Shown here in pieces: positions 17,754 to 26,793 of a stretch of 64,000 nt of DNA; the first letter of the stretch is position 1; the number at the start of each line of letters is the position of its first letter. The DNA lies in assembly GCF_022354825.1 (NCBI RefSeq), contig NZ_CP031168.1:6325501-6389500 (forward strand), given 5' to 3'. This DNA comes from Paenibacillus sp. H1-7. Lineage in GTDB: Bacteria > Bacillota > Bacilli > Paenibacillales > NBRC-103111. The notes below the pieces were generated by a model, which was given only the letters and a program-made list of their open reading frames with translations, was not told where the DNA came from and made no database searches. The position numbers and the translations under genes are program-made.

Positions 17754-18455
17754 ATGAATACAAATACAGATACAGATACAAGCATAAGGGTGCTGATTGT
17801 AGACGATATGGAGGCGCACCGCCGAAGGCTGGAGCGAATCATTGCCGGCTGCGGGGATATGGAGAGCGTCGCTTCCGCCAATTCCGGCTACGAGGCTGTG
17901 CTTTACGCCGCTTTGCATCAACCGGATATTGTGCTCATGGACATCGAGATGGAGGACCCGCTTGCAGGCATTCACGCCGCCAAGCAGATCCATGAGAAGC
18001 TGCCTCATATTAAAATCATCGTTCTGACCGTCCATAAGGACGACAATATTATTTTTGCTGCTTTTCAAACCGGCATCATGGATTATATTCTCAAAACGGC
18101 GGAGAAAGAGGAGATTATCGAAGCCATCCGCTCCGCGTACCATAACCGTTCTCCTATCCGGCCTATGATCGCAGAGAAAATTCGCGAGGAATTCGTGCGG
18201 GTGAAAAAAACCGAAGCGAGCCTGCTGTACTTGATCCAGATCATATCGGAGCTGACGCCAAGCGAGCTGCAGGTGCTCAAGCTGCTTTGCGAGAATAAAA
18301 CTCGCAAGCAAATATCGGAGGAACGATCCGTCGAGTACGAGACGATCAAGAAGCAGGTCGGCAGCATTTTGAAAAAGTTCAAAATGCAAAGCACCGCCGA
18401 AGTAGTCGCCTCGGTGAACGAGCTGAAAATATTCGAGGTGCTGAAAAAGCTGTAG
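17754..18455 (+). CDS. Two-component response regulator, REC plus LuxR/NarL-like HTH
   Basis: The 233-residue protein has an N-terminal receiver domain with VLIVDDME, the phosphoacceptor D63 in IVLMDIEME, and the conserved Lys in YILKTAEKE. The C-terminal helix-turn-helix reads LTPSELQVLKLLCENKTRKQ then ISEERSVEYETIKKQVGSIL, a NarL/LuxR type. The ATG at 17754 follows GGGAGGGG. The N-terminus contains a short Asn/Asp-Thr repeat encoded by ACAGAT units. It is the partner of the upstream kinase and probably controls the divergent sugar operon. Confidence 0.92.
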   Translation: MNTNTDTDTSIRVLIVDDMEAHRRRLERIIAGCGDMESVASANSGYEAVLYAALHQPDIVLMDIEMEDPLAGIHAAKQIHEKLPHIKIIVLTVHKDDNIIFAAFQTGIMDYILKTAEKEEIIEAIRSAYHNRSPIRPMIAEKIREEFVRVKKTEASLLYLIQIISELTPSELQVLKLLCENKTRKQISEERSVEYETIKKQVGSILKKFKMQSTAEVVASVNELKIFEVLKKL

Positions 18456-18469
18456 CTCAGCGAAAAAAG

Positions 18470-18508
18470 AACAACCTGGCCGCTAACGAGACCAGGTTGA
18501 ATTTTTCT
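18470..18508 (+). terminator. Terminator after the response regulator
   Basis: CAACCTGG and CCAGGTTG arms with a 12-base loop are followed by AATTTTTC on the plus strand, shortly after the response regulator stop. Confidence 0.85.
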
Positions 18509-18578
18509 ACCACAACAGAAATTCCACATTCCGAGGTCATCGGAGGTGAATTTTCTATTTGGCGATAAAAACTATCTT

Positions 18579-18611
18579 GCTTACGAAGCGGGTTTTGCTA
18601 AAGCAAAACTG
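18579..18611 (-). repeat. Hairpin plus GCTTCG unit related to the element at 14445-14679
   Basis: On the minus strand a hairpin with AGTTTTGCT and AGCAAAAC arms is followed by CCGCTTCGTAAGC. The layout matches the hairpin-GCTTCGG units at 14483-14507 and 14563-14589. No full element with inverted ends is seen here. The surrounding 18510-18635 has no recognisable gene. Confidence 0.5.
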
Positions 18612-18635
18612 TAAGGTTGCTCCTCTGTGAAAACA

Positions 18636-18656
18636 CCTCGATAGAGGTTTTTCTCA
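18636..18656. terminator. Short bidirectional terminator
   Basis: ACCTC and GAGGT arms around a four-base loop are flanked by AAAA and TTTTT, so either strand gives a T run. It would end the metallophosphoesterase transcript (stop at 18667) on the minus strand. Confidence 0.55.
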
Positions 18657-18666
18657 TATGTATCGC

Positions 18667-19740
18667 TCAAAACGTCAGCTTCACGCTGCGGTCCTCGCCC
18701 GCTCCCACCCGCGTCATGTTCATGATTCCCCGCTCCGCATCGACCGTCACGATATCAAAGGCAATGGCCGATGCCGTCTCTTTCTCTCGGGCCGGGGCTT
18801 CTTCGAAGTCGCGATGCGTCTGGCAGTTCAAGGTCGAAATCATGGGAATACCTTCCCGGACAAGGACCTGATCGTAATGCACATGGCCGAACAGCGAGGC
18901 GAACACCCTGCCCACGCCCTGTTCAGAGAAATCAGCCGCAACGGATTGGGCGAAATCCCCTGTCGTCGGAACAGAGACGAAGCTAGAGCCGTTACGGTAA
19001 GCTTGAATAATCCCCCACATCACCTCCGCGTTAACGATCGGATGATCGCTGCCGAACACTCCGTCCTGCAGCAAAGCCACATGGGATAGGAACAGCACGC
19101 CCCATTCCCCGCGATCCGCCACGCCGTCCAAATCCAGCGCCGTCCCGGCGACCCAATGAAGCTGCCGTTCGGAGAACGCATATTTCCACTGACCGTTATG
19201 CTTCAAGCCGCCCGAATCACTGACCACATACGGGATATCGATGCAGTTGAGCACGATGACTCTCGTTTTTTTATCAGGGATATCATAATAGTAGTACAGT
19301 CCGCCGGGGTTATCCGGCTCGAATCGGACGATATCGTTCAGCCGCTCGAGCGCGATGCCGAACGTTTCTTCCGGGAAAATGACGTTCGACGTCCCGGTCG
19401 GGTCATGATAGTAATCGTAAATGGAGTTATCGTCATGATTCCCTTTCACCGTAAGCAGCGGACACGACGGCACGGACAGTGCATCTATCATTTCCGATTG
19501 CAATTCCATCACGTTCCGCTTCTCGCCATTGACGCTCACATCTCCCCCGAGCGCGATAAAATCAAACGGAATACGGCCGGCCAACCGCTGTATGCATTGC
19601 GCCGCCAGCAGCTGATTGCCTCGCTCTGCATGGTGCGTATCGGTTATAAATACAAACTGCAGCGACCCGCTGCTCCGAATCGCTTCGACCTTCGCAATCG
19701 CTTCCGCCTCTATTGCTTGCCAAGACATAGGATGGTTCAT
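18667..19740 (-). CDS. Calcineurin-like metallophosphoesterase
   Basis: The 357-residue product has the metal-ligand motifs of this superfamily: FVFITDTHH, ALGGDVSVN, VKGNHDD and FGHVHYD. Such enzymes hydrolyse phosphoester or phosphodiester bonds; the substrate cannot be told from sequence. No signal peptide is present, so it is probably cytoplasmic. The ATG at 19740 is used, while a GTG six bases upstream has a slightly better spaced GAGGA. It follows the EamA transporter by about 25 bases, so the two are co-transcribed. Confidence 0.85.
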   Translation of the reverse strand: MNHPMSWQAIEAEAIAKVEAIRSSGSLQFVFITDTHHAERGNQLLAAQCIQRLAGRIPFDFIALGGDVSVNGEKRNVMELQSEMIDALSVPSCPLLTVKGNHDDNSIYDYYHDPTGTSNVIFPEETFGIALERLNDIVRFEPDNPGGLYYYYDIPDKKTRVIVLNCIDIPYVVSDSGGLKHNGQWKYAFSERQLHWVAGTALDLDGVADRGEWGVLFLSHVALLQDGVFGSDHPIVNAEVMWGIIQAYRNGSSFVSVPTTGDFAQSVAADFSEQGVGRVFASLFGHVHYDQVLVREGIPMISTLNCQTHRDFEEAPAREKETASAIAFDIVTVDAERGIMNMTRVGAGEDRSVKLTF

Positions 19741-19769
19741 GCTCACGTCCGCTTCTTCCTCTCTCCTCG

Positions 19770-20624
19770 TCAGGAACCGAATCCTGCGATCATCATAATT
19801 CCTAATGCAACAATCGTCGAAGATATAAGTCTTTTCCTGCCTTGCTTTTCCTTCAGCACCAGCACACCCAAAATCGTGCCGAACACGATCCCGATCTCGC
19901 GAATCGGCGATATATGGGAGACCGGGGAAATACCTATGGCAAATAAAAATAACAAATAAGAGCCGGGATTCAGGATCGAACCGATCATGATCCATTTCCA
20001 GTTGGAGATGAGCTTGGCCTTGATATCCGGTATGACGAATACCGATTTGGATATTCCAAGGACAAACCCGACATTTGCAATTTCCAATAGCGTCAGCGGC
20101 GATAAGTACTGGAGGTTCAGCTTATCCACGAGCACGTAGGATGTAGTACACAGTCCAACGGCAAAAGCCAACAGCAGAGGCTTCAGCTGCGGCGCCGTGC
20201 TTGTGCGTCGAAACGTCCAGCCGCTCATCAGAAATATGCCGACAATGATGCAGGCTAGCCCGATCCAGCCCCATAACGATAACGATTCTCCCAGAAACAA
20301 GATCCCGATCGCCGGGATCAGCATCGTCGATGTGCCCCTCATGATCGGATATACCTGCGACAGATCGCCATGCTTGTAGGTTTCGGCCAATAGCAAGCCA
20401 TAGGCGGCCTGCAATCCCAACGACAGCACGATCAGCAAATACGCCGTGGCCGGAAGATCGGTCCTCACGATCTCCATAATGGAGGTAGGGAGCAGCAAAA
20501 TAACGGTTGGCACAAGAATGGCCCACAAAAACAAACTCTTCTCCTCGCTCTTCTTCGCGAACAAATTCCATACGGCATGGGTCAAACCCGAGCAAAGCAC
20601 CAGCAGTACAGCAACGACAAACAT
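19770..20624 (-). CDS. EamA/DMT-family transporter
   Basis: The 284-residue protein has about ten hydrophobic segments in two EamA-type repeats, beginning MFVVAVLLVLCSGLTHAVWN. The first repeat has YPIMRGTSTMLIPAIGILFLG and the second ends with ISPIREIGIVFGTILGVLVL, both typical of drug/metabolite exporters. The ATG at 20624 follows GGGGAGAG. The substrate is unknown. It is upstream of and co-transcribed with the metallophosphoesterase. The 150 bases before it are A/T-rich with ACACA runs and hold the likely promoter. Confidence 0.85.
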   Translation of the reverse strand: MFVVAVLLVLCSGLTHAVWNLFAKKSEEKSLFLWAILVPTVILLLPTSIMEIVRTDLPATAYLLIVLSLGLQAAYGLLLAETYKHGDLSQVYPIMRGTSTMLIPAIGILFLGESLSLWGWIGLACIIVGIFLMSGWTFRRTSTAPQLKPLLLAFAVGLCTTSYVLVDKLNLQYLSPLTLLEIANVGFVLGISKSVFVIPDIKAKLISNWKWIMIGSILNPGSYLLFLFAIGISPVSHISPIREIGIVFGTILGVLVLKEKQGRKRLISSTIVALGIMMIAGFGS

Positions 20625-20787
20625 GCCGTCTCTCCCCTCTATGGTTTTATACACGCATATTAACACACAAACACACATAACTTCAATATACGAGACACAT
20701 AAACACAAAATTTATTTACAATATATTAAAATTCTATCCGTAGTAATGGATCCTCCGCGCCACATCCCGTCACTCTAAAGGAGAATA

Positions 20788-20850
20788 TAAAAAGGCAGCG
20801 GTGGCTTGAACGCATGAAGAAGCTTTCGTTCAAGACCAACACTGCCTAAT
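20788..20850 (-). terminator. Terminator after the DinB-family gene
   Basis: AGGCAGTG and CACTGCCT-like outer arms with inner CTTGAACG/CGTTCAAG arms form a long stem, followed by TTTTTAT on the minus strand. It lies 40 bases after the DinB-family stop. Confidence 0.75.
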
Positions 20851-20889
20851 AGAACGCATGTTTATGGGAGCCGGCCTGTTTCTCAAGGC

Positions 20890-21423
20890 TCATCCCTTTT
20901 TCAAAATACCTAAAAATTGTTCCCACGGCCCGACATCCGTACTGTATCTGCCTGCCATGACCCGGACGATTTGAGCCGTGTGGGTTAAATCATGAACAAC
21001 CCAAGTGGAGAGCAATTCTCTTACCTTTACTGCGCCAAACTGCGGGTGGGTTCCCGTCCGTTCGAAATGCTCTTCAGGCTGAATTAGTTCCCTAAGCTTG
21101 GTTATGTTCTTTGCTCTAATTGCTTTAAAATCTTGCAGCTTTTGCTCGATCGATGCTTCCGCCCGGTTCTCTAAATGGGAATAACGATCGAACGGGGGAA
21201 ACGGCTTGCTTTCACCTTCATCAAGAATAAATTGCAGCCTCGGTATCCAATTATGCTTCTCCCCCTCAATGAGGTGCTCTATCACTTCCGTAACATTCCA
21301 GGTTCCTTCGCCTTCATTGCATTGCAGCCAGCTATCGGACAGACCGGCCAGAAACAGCTCCAGCGCTTTGGGCGTTCGCTCCAGAACTTCAATCGCTTCT
21401 TCCATATTCATATTCAAACTCAT
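20890..21423 (-). CDS. DinB-family (DinB/YfiT-like) protein
   Basis: The 177-residue protein fits the four-helix DinB fold. Candidate metal-binding histidines are in WNVTEVIEHLIEGEKHNW and WVVHDLTHTAQIVRVM, the usual three-His arrangement. Members include thiol-dependent metalloenzymes such as bacillithiol transferases, but this one cannot be placed further. AAGGAG precedes the ATG at good spacing. It is monocistronic. Confidence 0.85.
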   Translation of the reverse strand: MSLNMNMEEAIEVLERTPKALELFLAGLSDSWLQCNEGEGTWNVTEVIEHLIEGEKHNWIPRLQFILDEGESKPFPPFDRYSHLENRAEASIEQKLQDFKAIRAKNITKLRELIQPEEHFERTGTHPQFGAVKVRELLSTWVVHDLTHTAQIVRVMAGRYSTDVGPWEQFLGILKKG

Positions 21424-21460
21424 AAGATGGCTCCTTTCTGTAATCGACGGGTAACATCCC

Positions 21461-21838
21461 CTACTTATGAGGGATATACGAATAGCATAGCTCCCTAATG
21501 CGGGATCCGTCTTTTATTAATTTTGAGGCATTTTCAATGCACAGGATTAACCGTTCATGCACCCTTTCTAACGACCCAACTCCAGCAAAATACCGGCCGA
21601 GATGGTGAATGAAAGAAACCATACACCGCAATCGGATAAGCTCGGGAATCATTTCGATTTCAGCACGGCTGAGTGAAGCATGCTTGCTGTAACCGGTCAG
21701 AAATGGCTTCGCGTAGGGCCATCTCTCTTCGGATTCGACATATCGCATTAAGCATATCGCGAGCTCCATCGCTCTCAGATCAGGAGAGCATATTTCAAAA
21801 TCCAGAATTCTAACGTTCATCCGGGAGAAGTTCGCAGC
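21461..21838 (-). pseudogene. C-terminal remnant of an aminoglycoside/CotS-type phosphotransferase
   Basis: The minus strand encodes about 119 residues, RILDFEICSPDLRAMELAIC onward, matching the metal-binding DFE motif and C-terminal helices of the APH/homoserine kinase II family. The N-terminal lobe and the HxD catalytic loop are missing. Upstream bases run directly into the end of the polysaccharide-lyase gene. It is best read as a truncated, dead kinase gene. Confidence 0.6.
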
Positions 21839-21931
21839 ACTATACCTCTATTCTAAAATGGGTCCGACCAAACCGCAACAAGGCCGCCGATTGCCGGCAG
21901 CCCCATTCCAGTTGACGATATGTTGTACATC

Positions 21932-24028
21932 CTACCAGTATCCGATATTTTTCAAAGCACCATCGCCCAAGCGATCCTTCAGCTGCTGGATGTACAAGCT
22001 TCGCGGGGCAACATGTTTTCCTATCGAATCCCAGAAGCCGTCGGGACCGCGATTGCCCCCGCTGTCTTTTTTGCCGACATGGCCGATAGCCCAGTTTTGA
22101 GCCGTGGGGGGCTGATGCGTCACCAGCTTGCCTTCCGTATTCCAAGCGACGTAATTGGCACCCGCCCACCCATGGCCGGAGCCCATATTCAACCGGTTCA
22201 TCAGGTTGATATCGTCATGGACATTGTCGAACAGCCCGCCGACAGACCAGCGATGATGCGGCTCGCTCTGTGCGACGCTTTTTTCCGCAATGCAATCGAC
22301 GAACACATTAGGGCCGGTAACTCGGGAGCCGAGCGTGAACGAGTGGCGGTTGTTCAACGAGAAGCTTCTCATCACAAGAGCGTTCTGCCCGTTCAGCAGG
22401 AAGCCGTAGCGGCCCACATAAATGTTCGTTTCGGCGAACGTTCTTCCGGTCGAATCATAGCCTTTGCCGCTATAAAACTTTTTATCGGCGCTCAACACGG
22501 AGGAATCCTGAATGGTGACCCATTTGGAGCCTTTACCGGTGCGGATCGCCCCATTGATACTCGTAAAATGCTCAGTCGTGACGTTGCGCACCCATGCATT
22601 TTTTACATTGTCTATATCGAGGAATTCATCCGAATGGCGGGTGTCGTCGACCCCGTCCTTGTTCGGCTGCCAATAAGCGATCGCTCTTATATTTTCGAGC
22701 CCTACTTGACTAATGCGCTGCGTGTCATTCACTTTCAGCAGCTTCCCGCCGCCCCATTGGGTTTCAATCGCATTGACCAAGGTGGAATCGATGGTGATTT
22801 GATTCCCCTCGATTTTCGTTACGAAATGCTCGAAATCGAGGTTGAACGGCGTCCATTGCGTAATTTTGGCTCCGTCCGAGCGAGGAGGAATTTTATCCAT
22901 CTTGAGCTCGCTGATCCATGCTGCATTGCCTGCTCTCTGGACGACGACAGGGTCTCCCACCTTGAACAGCTCTGGCTTCTCCACGTGGAACGAATGGGTG
23001 CCTACCGGCACATAGGAATCGGTGATGGTGCTGCCGCTCGCGGTAACAGCCAGATCCCCGGCCCCGTGGATCTTGAGTATTCTTCTTCTTTCTTTGCCTG
23101 TTGCAATTATAGTCGTAGCGTTCTTCTGCTTCAGCGACTCGCTTAATTGCTCCAGGCTCATAGGCTTATCAGGATCGAGCCACAGGCTTTTCGTGTCGCC
23201 CTGCCCTTCCCCGCGAAGCACGACTCCGCTAGCTTTGATTTCAAGCGAGGCAGCAATTTCGTAGACGCCCTTCTTCAACAGCACGGCTCCCCGGAATCCG
23301 TTGCCATCCAATGGCAGCTTGGACACTTCATTGATCGCATCCTGAATTTTCTTCGTCGCATCTCCCGCAGAAGGCTCCACCGCAGCCTTGACAGGCACGT
23401 CCGGCAGCGCTACCCCGCCGCCCATATACCCTACGCCGGAAAAGTCGGGAATCCGGTTGCCCTTATAGTCGGGAACGTACACCATGCGGCCGTCATCGCC
23501 CAGAAAAGCTGCCCTGCTGCTGTTCTCCTGCAGCTTATTCGTCACGGTAAAATATACCTGTTCGGTTTGCTTTGATTTATCGTCCCATGCAAGCTCAACC
23601 TCGATTGTATAAGTCCCCGCAGCCTCGGCTTTACCGGGAACGGCGATGATGCTTTCTTTGTTTTGCCCTACTTTTTGCCCGGCCGACTTATACAGCTCTT
23701 TTCCGCCTTTCTCTTCAAGAAGACGGAGCACGGCGACACCGTTCTTCACCGGTTGAATCTTCACGCCGGGATGAGAATCCCCGATGGACAGCAGCGACGG
23801 CTGACCGATCTTCGCCTGGATCTTGTCATGCTGGATCGTAACGGCTTCTTTGGACGGCGTTGCAGCCGGTTTGGAAGGAGCAGGCGTTGTCTGTGCTTTC
23901 GCATCGGGCGCAGGCTCCTCCTTCTTAGCTTGCACTGCCGATTCCTTGCCGTTCTCACAGCCCGTCAGCAAGATCATCAGAATCATTAATGAAGCGGAAA
24001 TGCCTTTCGACCACGGTTTTTTTGTCAT
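21932..24028 (-). CDS. Secreted lipoprotein with pectate-lyase-superfamily beta-helix
   Basis: The 698-residue protein begins with a lipoprotein signal, SLMILMILLTG then C24, so it is anchored outside the cell. A low-complexity Ala/Pro/Lys linker follows. Residues about 200-650 look like a right-handed parallel beta-helix of the pectate-lyase-3 type, with a KKIQDAIN start, VLLKKGVYEIAASLEIK and repeated short strands. The C-terminal part has WSVGGLFDNVHDDINLMNR and GHGWAGANYVAWN. It probably cleaves an acidic polysaccharide, but no catalytic residues can be named with confidence. It has its own likely promoter and is divided from the next lyase by a terminator. Confidence 0.8.
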   Translation of the reverse strand: MTKKPWSKGISASLMILMILLTGCENGKESAVQAKKEEPAPDAKAQTTPAPSKPAATPSKEAVTIQHDKIQAKIGQPSLLSIGDSHPGVKIQPVKNGVAVLRLLEEKGGKELYKSAGQKVGQNKESIIAVPGKAEAAGTYTIEVELAWDDKSKQTEQVYFTVTNKLQENSSRAAFLGDDGRMVYVPDYKGNRIPDFSGVGYMGGGVALPDVPVKAAVEPSAGDATKKIQDAINEVSKLPLDGNGFRGAVLLKKGVYEIAASLEIKASGVVLRGEGQGDTKSLWLDPDKPMSLEQLSESLKQKNATTIIATGKERRRILKIHGAGDLAVTASGSTITDSYVPVGTHSFHVEKPELFKVGDPVVVQRAGNAAWISELKMDKIPPRSDGAKITQWTPFNLDFEHFVTKIEGNQITIDSTLVNAIETQWGGGKLLKVNDTQRISQVGLENIRAIAYWQPNKDGVDDTRHSDEFLDIDNVKNAWVRNVTTEHFTSINGAIRTGKGSKWVTIQDSSVLSADKKFYSGKGYDSTGRTFAETNIYVGRYGFLLNGQNALVMRSFSLNNRHSFTLGSRVTGPNVFVDCIAEKSVAQSEPHHRWSVGGLFDNVHDDINLMNRLNMGSGHGWAGANYVAWNTEGKLVTHQPPTAQNWAIGHVGKKDSGGNRGPDGFWDSIGKHVAPRSLYIQQLKDRLGDGALKNIGYW

Positions 24029-24079
24029 TGCGTTCCCCCAATACGTATCTCCTCTGTATGTTATCTATTTATCATAAAT

Positions 24080-24093
24080 AGAAGCGCTATCCA
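24080..24093. promoter_or_regulatory. AGCGCT-centred operator-like site before the lipoprotein lyase
   Basis: AGAAGCGCTATCCA contains the AGCGCT core typical of CcpA/LacI-family operators and lies about 55 bases upstream of the lipoprotein start. A similar site, TTAAAGCGCTTCCA, precedes the lyase gene at 25877-26683. Match to the full cre consensus is only partial. Confidence 0.35.
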
Positions 24094-24154
24094 TGTATAT
24101 GTCGTATCCTCACATCTATATAGACAAAACTATCGATTTACCGGTAATACTTAT

Positions 24155-24200
24155 GCAAAAAAGGCCAACCCGCCGTGAATCGGTCGGGTCAGCCTCTTGG
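24155..24200 (-). terminator. Terminator after the DNRLRE-tailed beta-helix gene
   Basis: GGCTGACCCG and CGGGTTGGCC arms are followed by six T on the minus strand. It lies about 80 bases after the stop at 24278. Bases 24200-24277 show no gene. Confidence 0.8.
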
Positions 24201-24277
24201 GGTGCAGCGCAAAAGTGTTGCTTACTTCATGCAAGCATAGCGCGATGCCGTGCCGCGGCAGCCAGAATGTCCGAAGC

Positions 24278-25858
24278 CTATGATCCGGTTACTTCCAAAA
24301 CCGGGCGGAACGAAGCCGTAGCATGCTCCTTCGTTGCATAATCTCCGCCGAGCGACGTATCCAGTCCGACAAGCCGGAAGCTGACGGTACCGTCCGTCTG
24401 GCTGTTAACGAACGAAGTGACGTCGAAGCTGATGTACGTTCCTTCCGCCGATGCCTCCGCCGTATCTAGAACCGTTCCCGCCTCGGTCGGCTGGTTGCTG
24501 CCGGTGATGGCCGACTCGCTCCACGAATCGTTCGTCAAGCCTCGGGCCTCCACCGTATAGGTCGTCGTATTGCTGTGAAGATTCGTCAAGTACAGCTTGA
24601 GTGTAGCCGCAGTCGCACTGCCGCTTAACGTCGACGTATTAAACTTCAAATATCCTTTTCTCTCCAATGATGCATTGGCGTCCAGCTTGACGGTCATCGT
24701 ATCGAGGCTGCCGAAATTGTTGCCGGCTTCCGTGCCGCCGCGAACGAAGCTGTCAGCCGTTGCTGTCAGCGTAACTGTAGTCGGCGGCGTCTGCCCGCCT
24801 CCATACACCGCTCCGCCTTCTCCGCTCCAGGTCATCTCGTTAAAGGAGGAGGGGCTAGTTGAGGTCGCTGTATTGGAGCCGGATGCATGCAATCCGCCTG
24901 CAACGCTGGTCATCGTGTAATCCGTGTACAGCTTGTTGGACGAATAGTTCGTATAAATCATGGCGCCTGCCAGATTCGTTGCCGTTACCTTTTTCAGCTC
25001 CAGGTTGCTTCCGTAGGAAACTCCGTCCGAAGCCGTCAGCTTGCTCGTACGGAACCCTTGACCGGTGCCTGCGTTATTTTTCACCGTCGTGTTAATGACC
25101 TGAACATTGTTGGCGCGCATGAACAGGCCGTTATTGCCGACAGTGGATTCCGGCACCGTGTTCTGGAAGTCAACCGTGCTGCCGATGACCTTGATATGAT
25201 GCGTTCCTTCCTTAAAGTCGAAGCCGTCGTTTTTCGTCTTGATCGCGCTGCAATTGAGGAACGTAATATAGCCGCTTTGATCCGGATTAGGGGCCGTCGT
25301 CCAGTTCTGATCCGCATCTCCTACGTAGAAGCCTTCTCCGAACTTGCCGCTTTTGCCGGCCTCTTGCGCTACGCAATTCTCAAACAGCCAATATTGGCTG
25401 TTCTTCCTGATTTTGAACGCTTCGGACAGCGTATTTTTCACGGTCACATTCGTTACATAACCGTGAGACGCTTCGATCAGCAGACCTTTGTTCGATTGCG
25501 AATTGGAGTTAATCGTAATGTTTTCCAGCTTGTAATAGCCGTGCTTAATATGGAACGACGCATTGCCTGCGGAGGCGGTGTAGTTGAAAATAGCTCCGCT
25601 CCCCGTGCCGCGGATCGTAATGTAGTTGCCTGCGGTTCCGCTTCGGGAGGTGGCAATCGTGCCGTCCGTAACATTATACGTTCCCGATACTTGGATAATA
25701 TCCCCCGGCTGGGCGTTGGCTAAATAACTGCGCAGCAACGCCACATCTCCGGCCGGAACGGTATACGTAGCGGCAAACGCGGTCGGATTGGCATGAAACA
25801 AGGGGATCATGGATAAGAAAAACAGGATTAAAACGCAAATCCTTACTGTTTTTTTCAC
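24278..25858 (-). CDS. Secreted right-handed beta-helix protein with DNRLRE (CBM96-like) domain
   Basis: The 526-residue protein starts with a signal peptide of about 29 residues ending AFA. Residues 30-345 form a parallel beta-helix resembling pectate-lyase-like (PL9-type) enzymes, with AQPGDIIQVSGTYNVTDGTI, GNYITIRGTG and many Asn/Val-rich turns. Residues about 355-526 are a DNRLRE/CBM96-like domain (TADSFVRGGTEAGNNFGSLD, KGYLKFNTS), which binds polysaccharide in known relatives. The two form a lyase-plus-binding-domain layout. It lies 18 bases downstream of the next lyase gene and is co-transcribed with it. Confidence 0.85.
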   Translation of the reverse strand: MKKTVRICVLILFFLSMIPLFHANPTAFAATYTVPAGDVALLRSYLANAQPGDIIQVSGTYNVTDGTIATSRSGTAGNYITIRGTGSGAIFNYTASAGNASFHIKHGYYKLENITINSNSQSNKGLLIEASHGYVTNVTVKNTLSEAFKIRKNSQYWLFENCVAQEAGKSGKFGEGFYVGDADQNWTTAPNPDQSGYITFLNCSAIKTKNDGFDFKEGTHHIKVIGSTVDFQNTVPESTVGNNGLFMRANNVQVINTTVKNNAGTGQGFRTSKLTASDGVSYGSNLELKKVTATNLAGAMIYTNYSSNKLYTDYTMTSVAGGLHASGSNTATSTSPSSFNEMTWSGEGGAVYGGGQTPPTTVTLTATADSFVRGGTEAGNNFGSLDTMTVKLDANASLERKGYLKFNTSTLSGSATAATLKLYLTNLHSNTTTYTVEARGLTNDSWSESAITGSNQPTEAGTVLDTAEASAEGTYISFDVTSFVNSQTDGTVSFRLVGLDTSLGGDYATKEHATASFRPVLEVTGS

Positions 25859-25876
25859 CTTATCTCCACCCCCCGT

Positions 25877-26683
25877 TTACTTAGTGATGTTGAACTCCGC
25901 GAACTGAATTTTCGCCTCCGGCATACCGGAGTAAATTTTGCGGTAGATGCCCCATTTCGGACGGTTGAAATCGGCGCCGGTTCTCCAGTTGTCCTTGGTC
26001 CCGCTGTAGGACATCAATGTCGTACCATCGAGCTTCTTGAGCGACATGGTGAGCTGGCCGTTATCGGTATTTTGGACGGTCACCGTCGCCTCGACCCATT
26101 GCCCGTCTACGTTAGAGAAAGCGGTCTGCGCCAATGTCTGAACCTGGCTGGCGTCGGCTCCGATCGGGCTGTGCTTGAACTTCAAGTTGCCGCCGTCTAC
26201 GGAGAAGGTAAGAACCGGATATCCGTCGTCGCCGCCGGAAGCTTTCAGCTGGAATATATGATGGAAATTGCCGGATGGGGAAACCGGATATGGGGACATC
26301 GGACGGAACTTCCAGTTATAAGTCACCGTATCGCCCTGGAACGCCTTCACATTGCTTTGCGAGCTGTTGTATGCTTTGATTTCAAGCCGCTGTCTGTCGG
26401 TATTCGAGCCGTCCAGAGCAGCGGTATCGGTCGAATCACCCACCTTAAACATGAACACGTTGCCTACATGGGTGGAAGTGGACTCATACAAGTGGCCGGT
26501 ATCGTCGGGACCGTCCACCGGATCGGTTCCCAAGTACTGCTTGAAAATGGCAAGCGCGGATTGACCGGTATTCGGACCGTCCGATGTGAATGATACAGTG
26601 CCTGCAAAAGCGGTAAGGCTTCCAAGAACTAGCGACGACAATAAGGACAATCCGACTGCGGCTTTACGGGACTTCTTCAACAT
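25877..26683 (-). CDS. Secreted polysaccharide lyase, heparin-lyase-I-like jelly roll
   Basis: The 268-residue protein has a signal peptide ending AFA near residue 27. The rest fits the concanavalin-like fold of the heparin lyase I/glucuronan lyase group, with YNWKFRPMSP, GNFHHIFQLKASGGDDGYPV and a closing WGIYRKIYSG. Similar enzymes eliminate uronic-acid linkages in acidic glycans; the exact substrate is not readable. It is first in a two-gene unit with the DNRLRE protein. The 260-base gap to the DeoR gene carries its promoter. Confidence 0.75.
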   Translation of the reverse strand: MLKKSRKAAVGLSLLSSLVLGSLTAFAGTVSFTSDGPNTGQSALAIFKQYLGTDPVDGPDDTGHLYESTSTHVGNVFMFKVGDSTDTAALDGSNTDRQRLEIKAYNSSQSNVKAFQGDTVTYNWKFRPMSPYPVSPSGNFHHIFQLKASGGDDGYPVLTFSVDGGNLKFKHSPIGADASQVQTLAQTAFSNVDGQWVEATVTVQNTDNGQLTMSLKKLDGTTLMSYSGTKDNWRTGADFNRPKWGIYRKIYSGMPEAKIQFAEFNITK

Positions 26684-26793
26684 GACATCATCCTCCTAAA
26701 TAGTTTTAGCGTGTCAAAACGGGCATTTCCGACTGACCATGCTGAAAGTAAGAATCCGTCACCTCCCTATCGGATAAGATTTCGGAAGACAAG

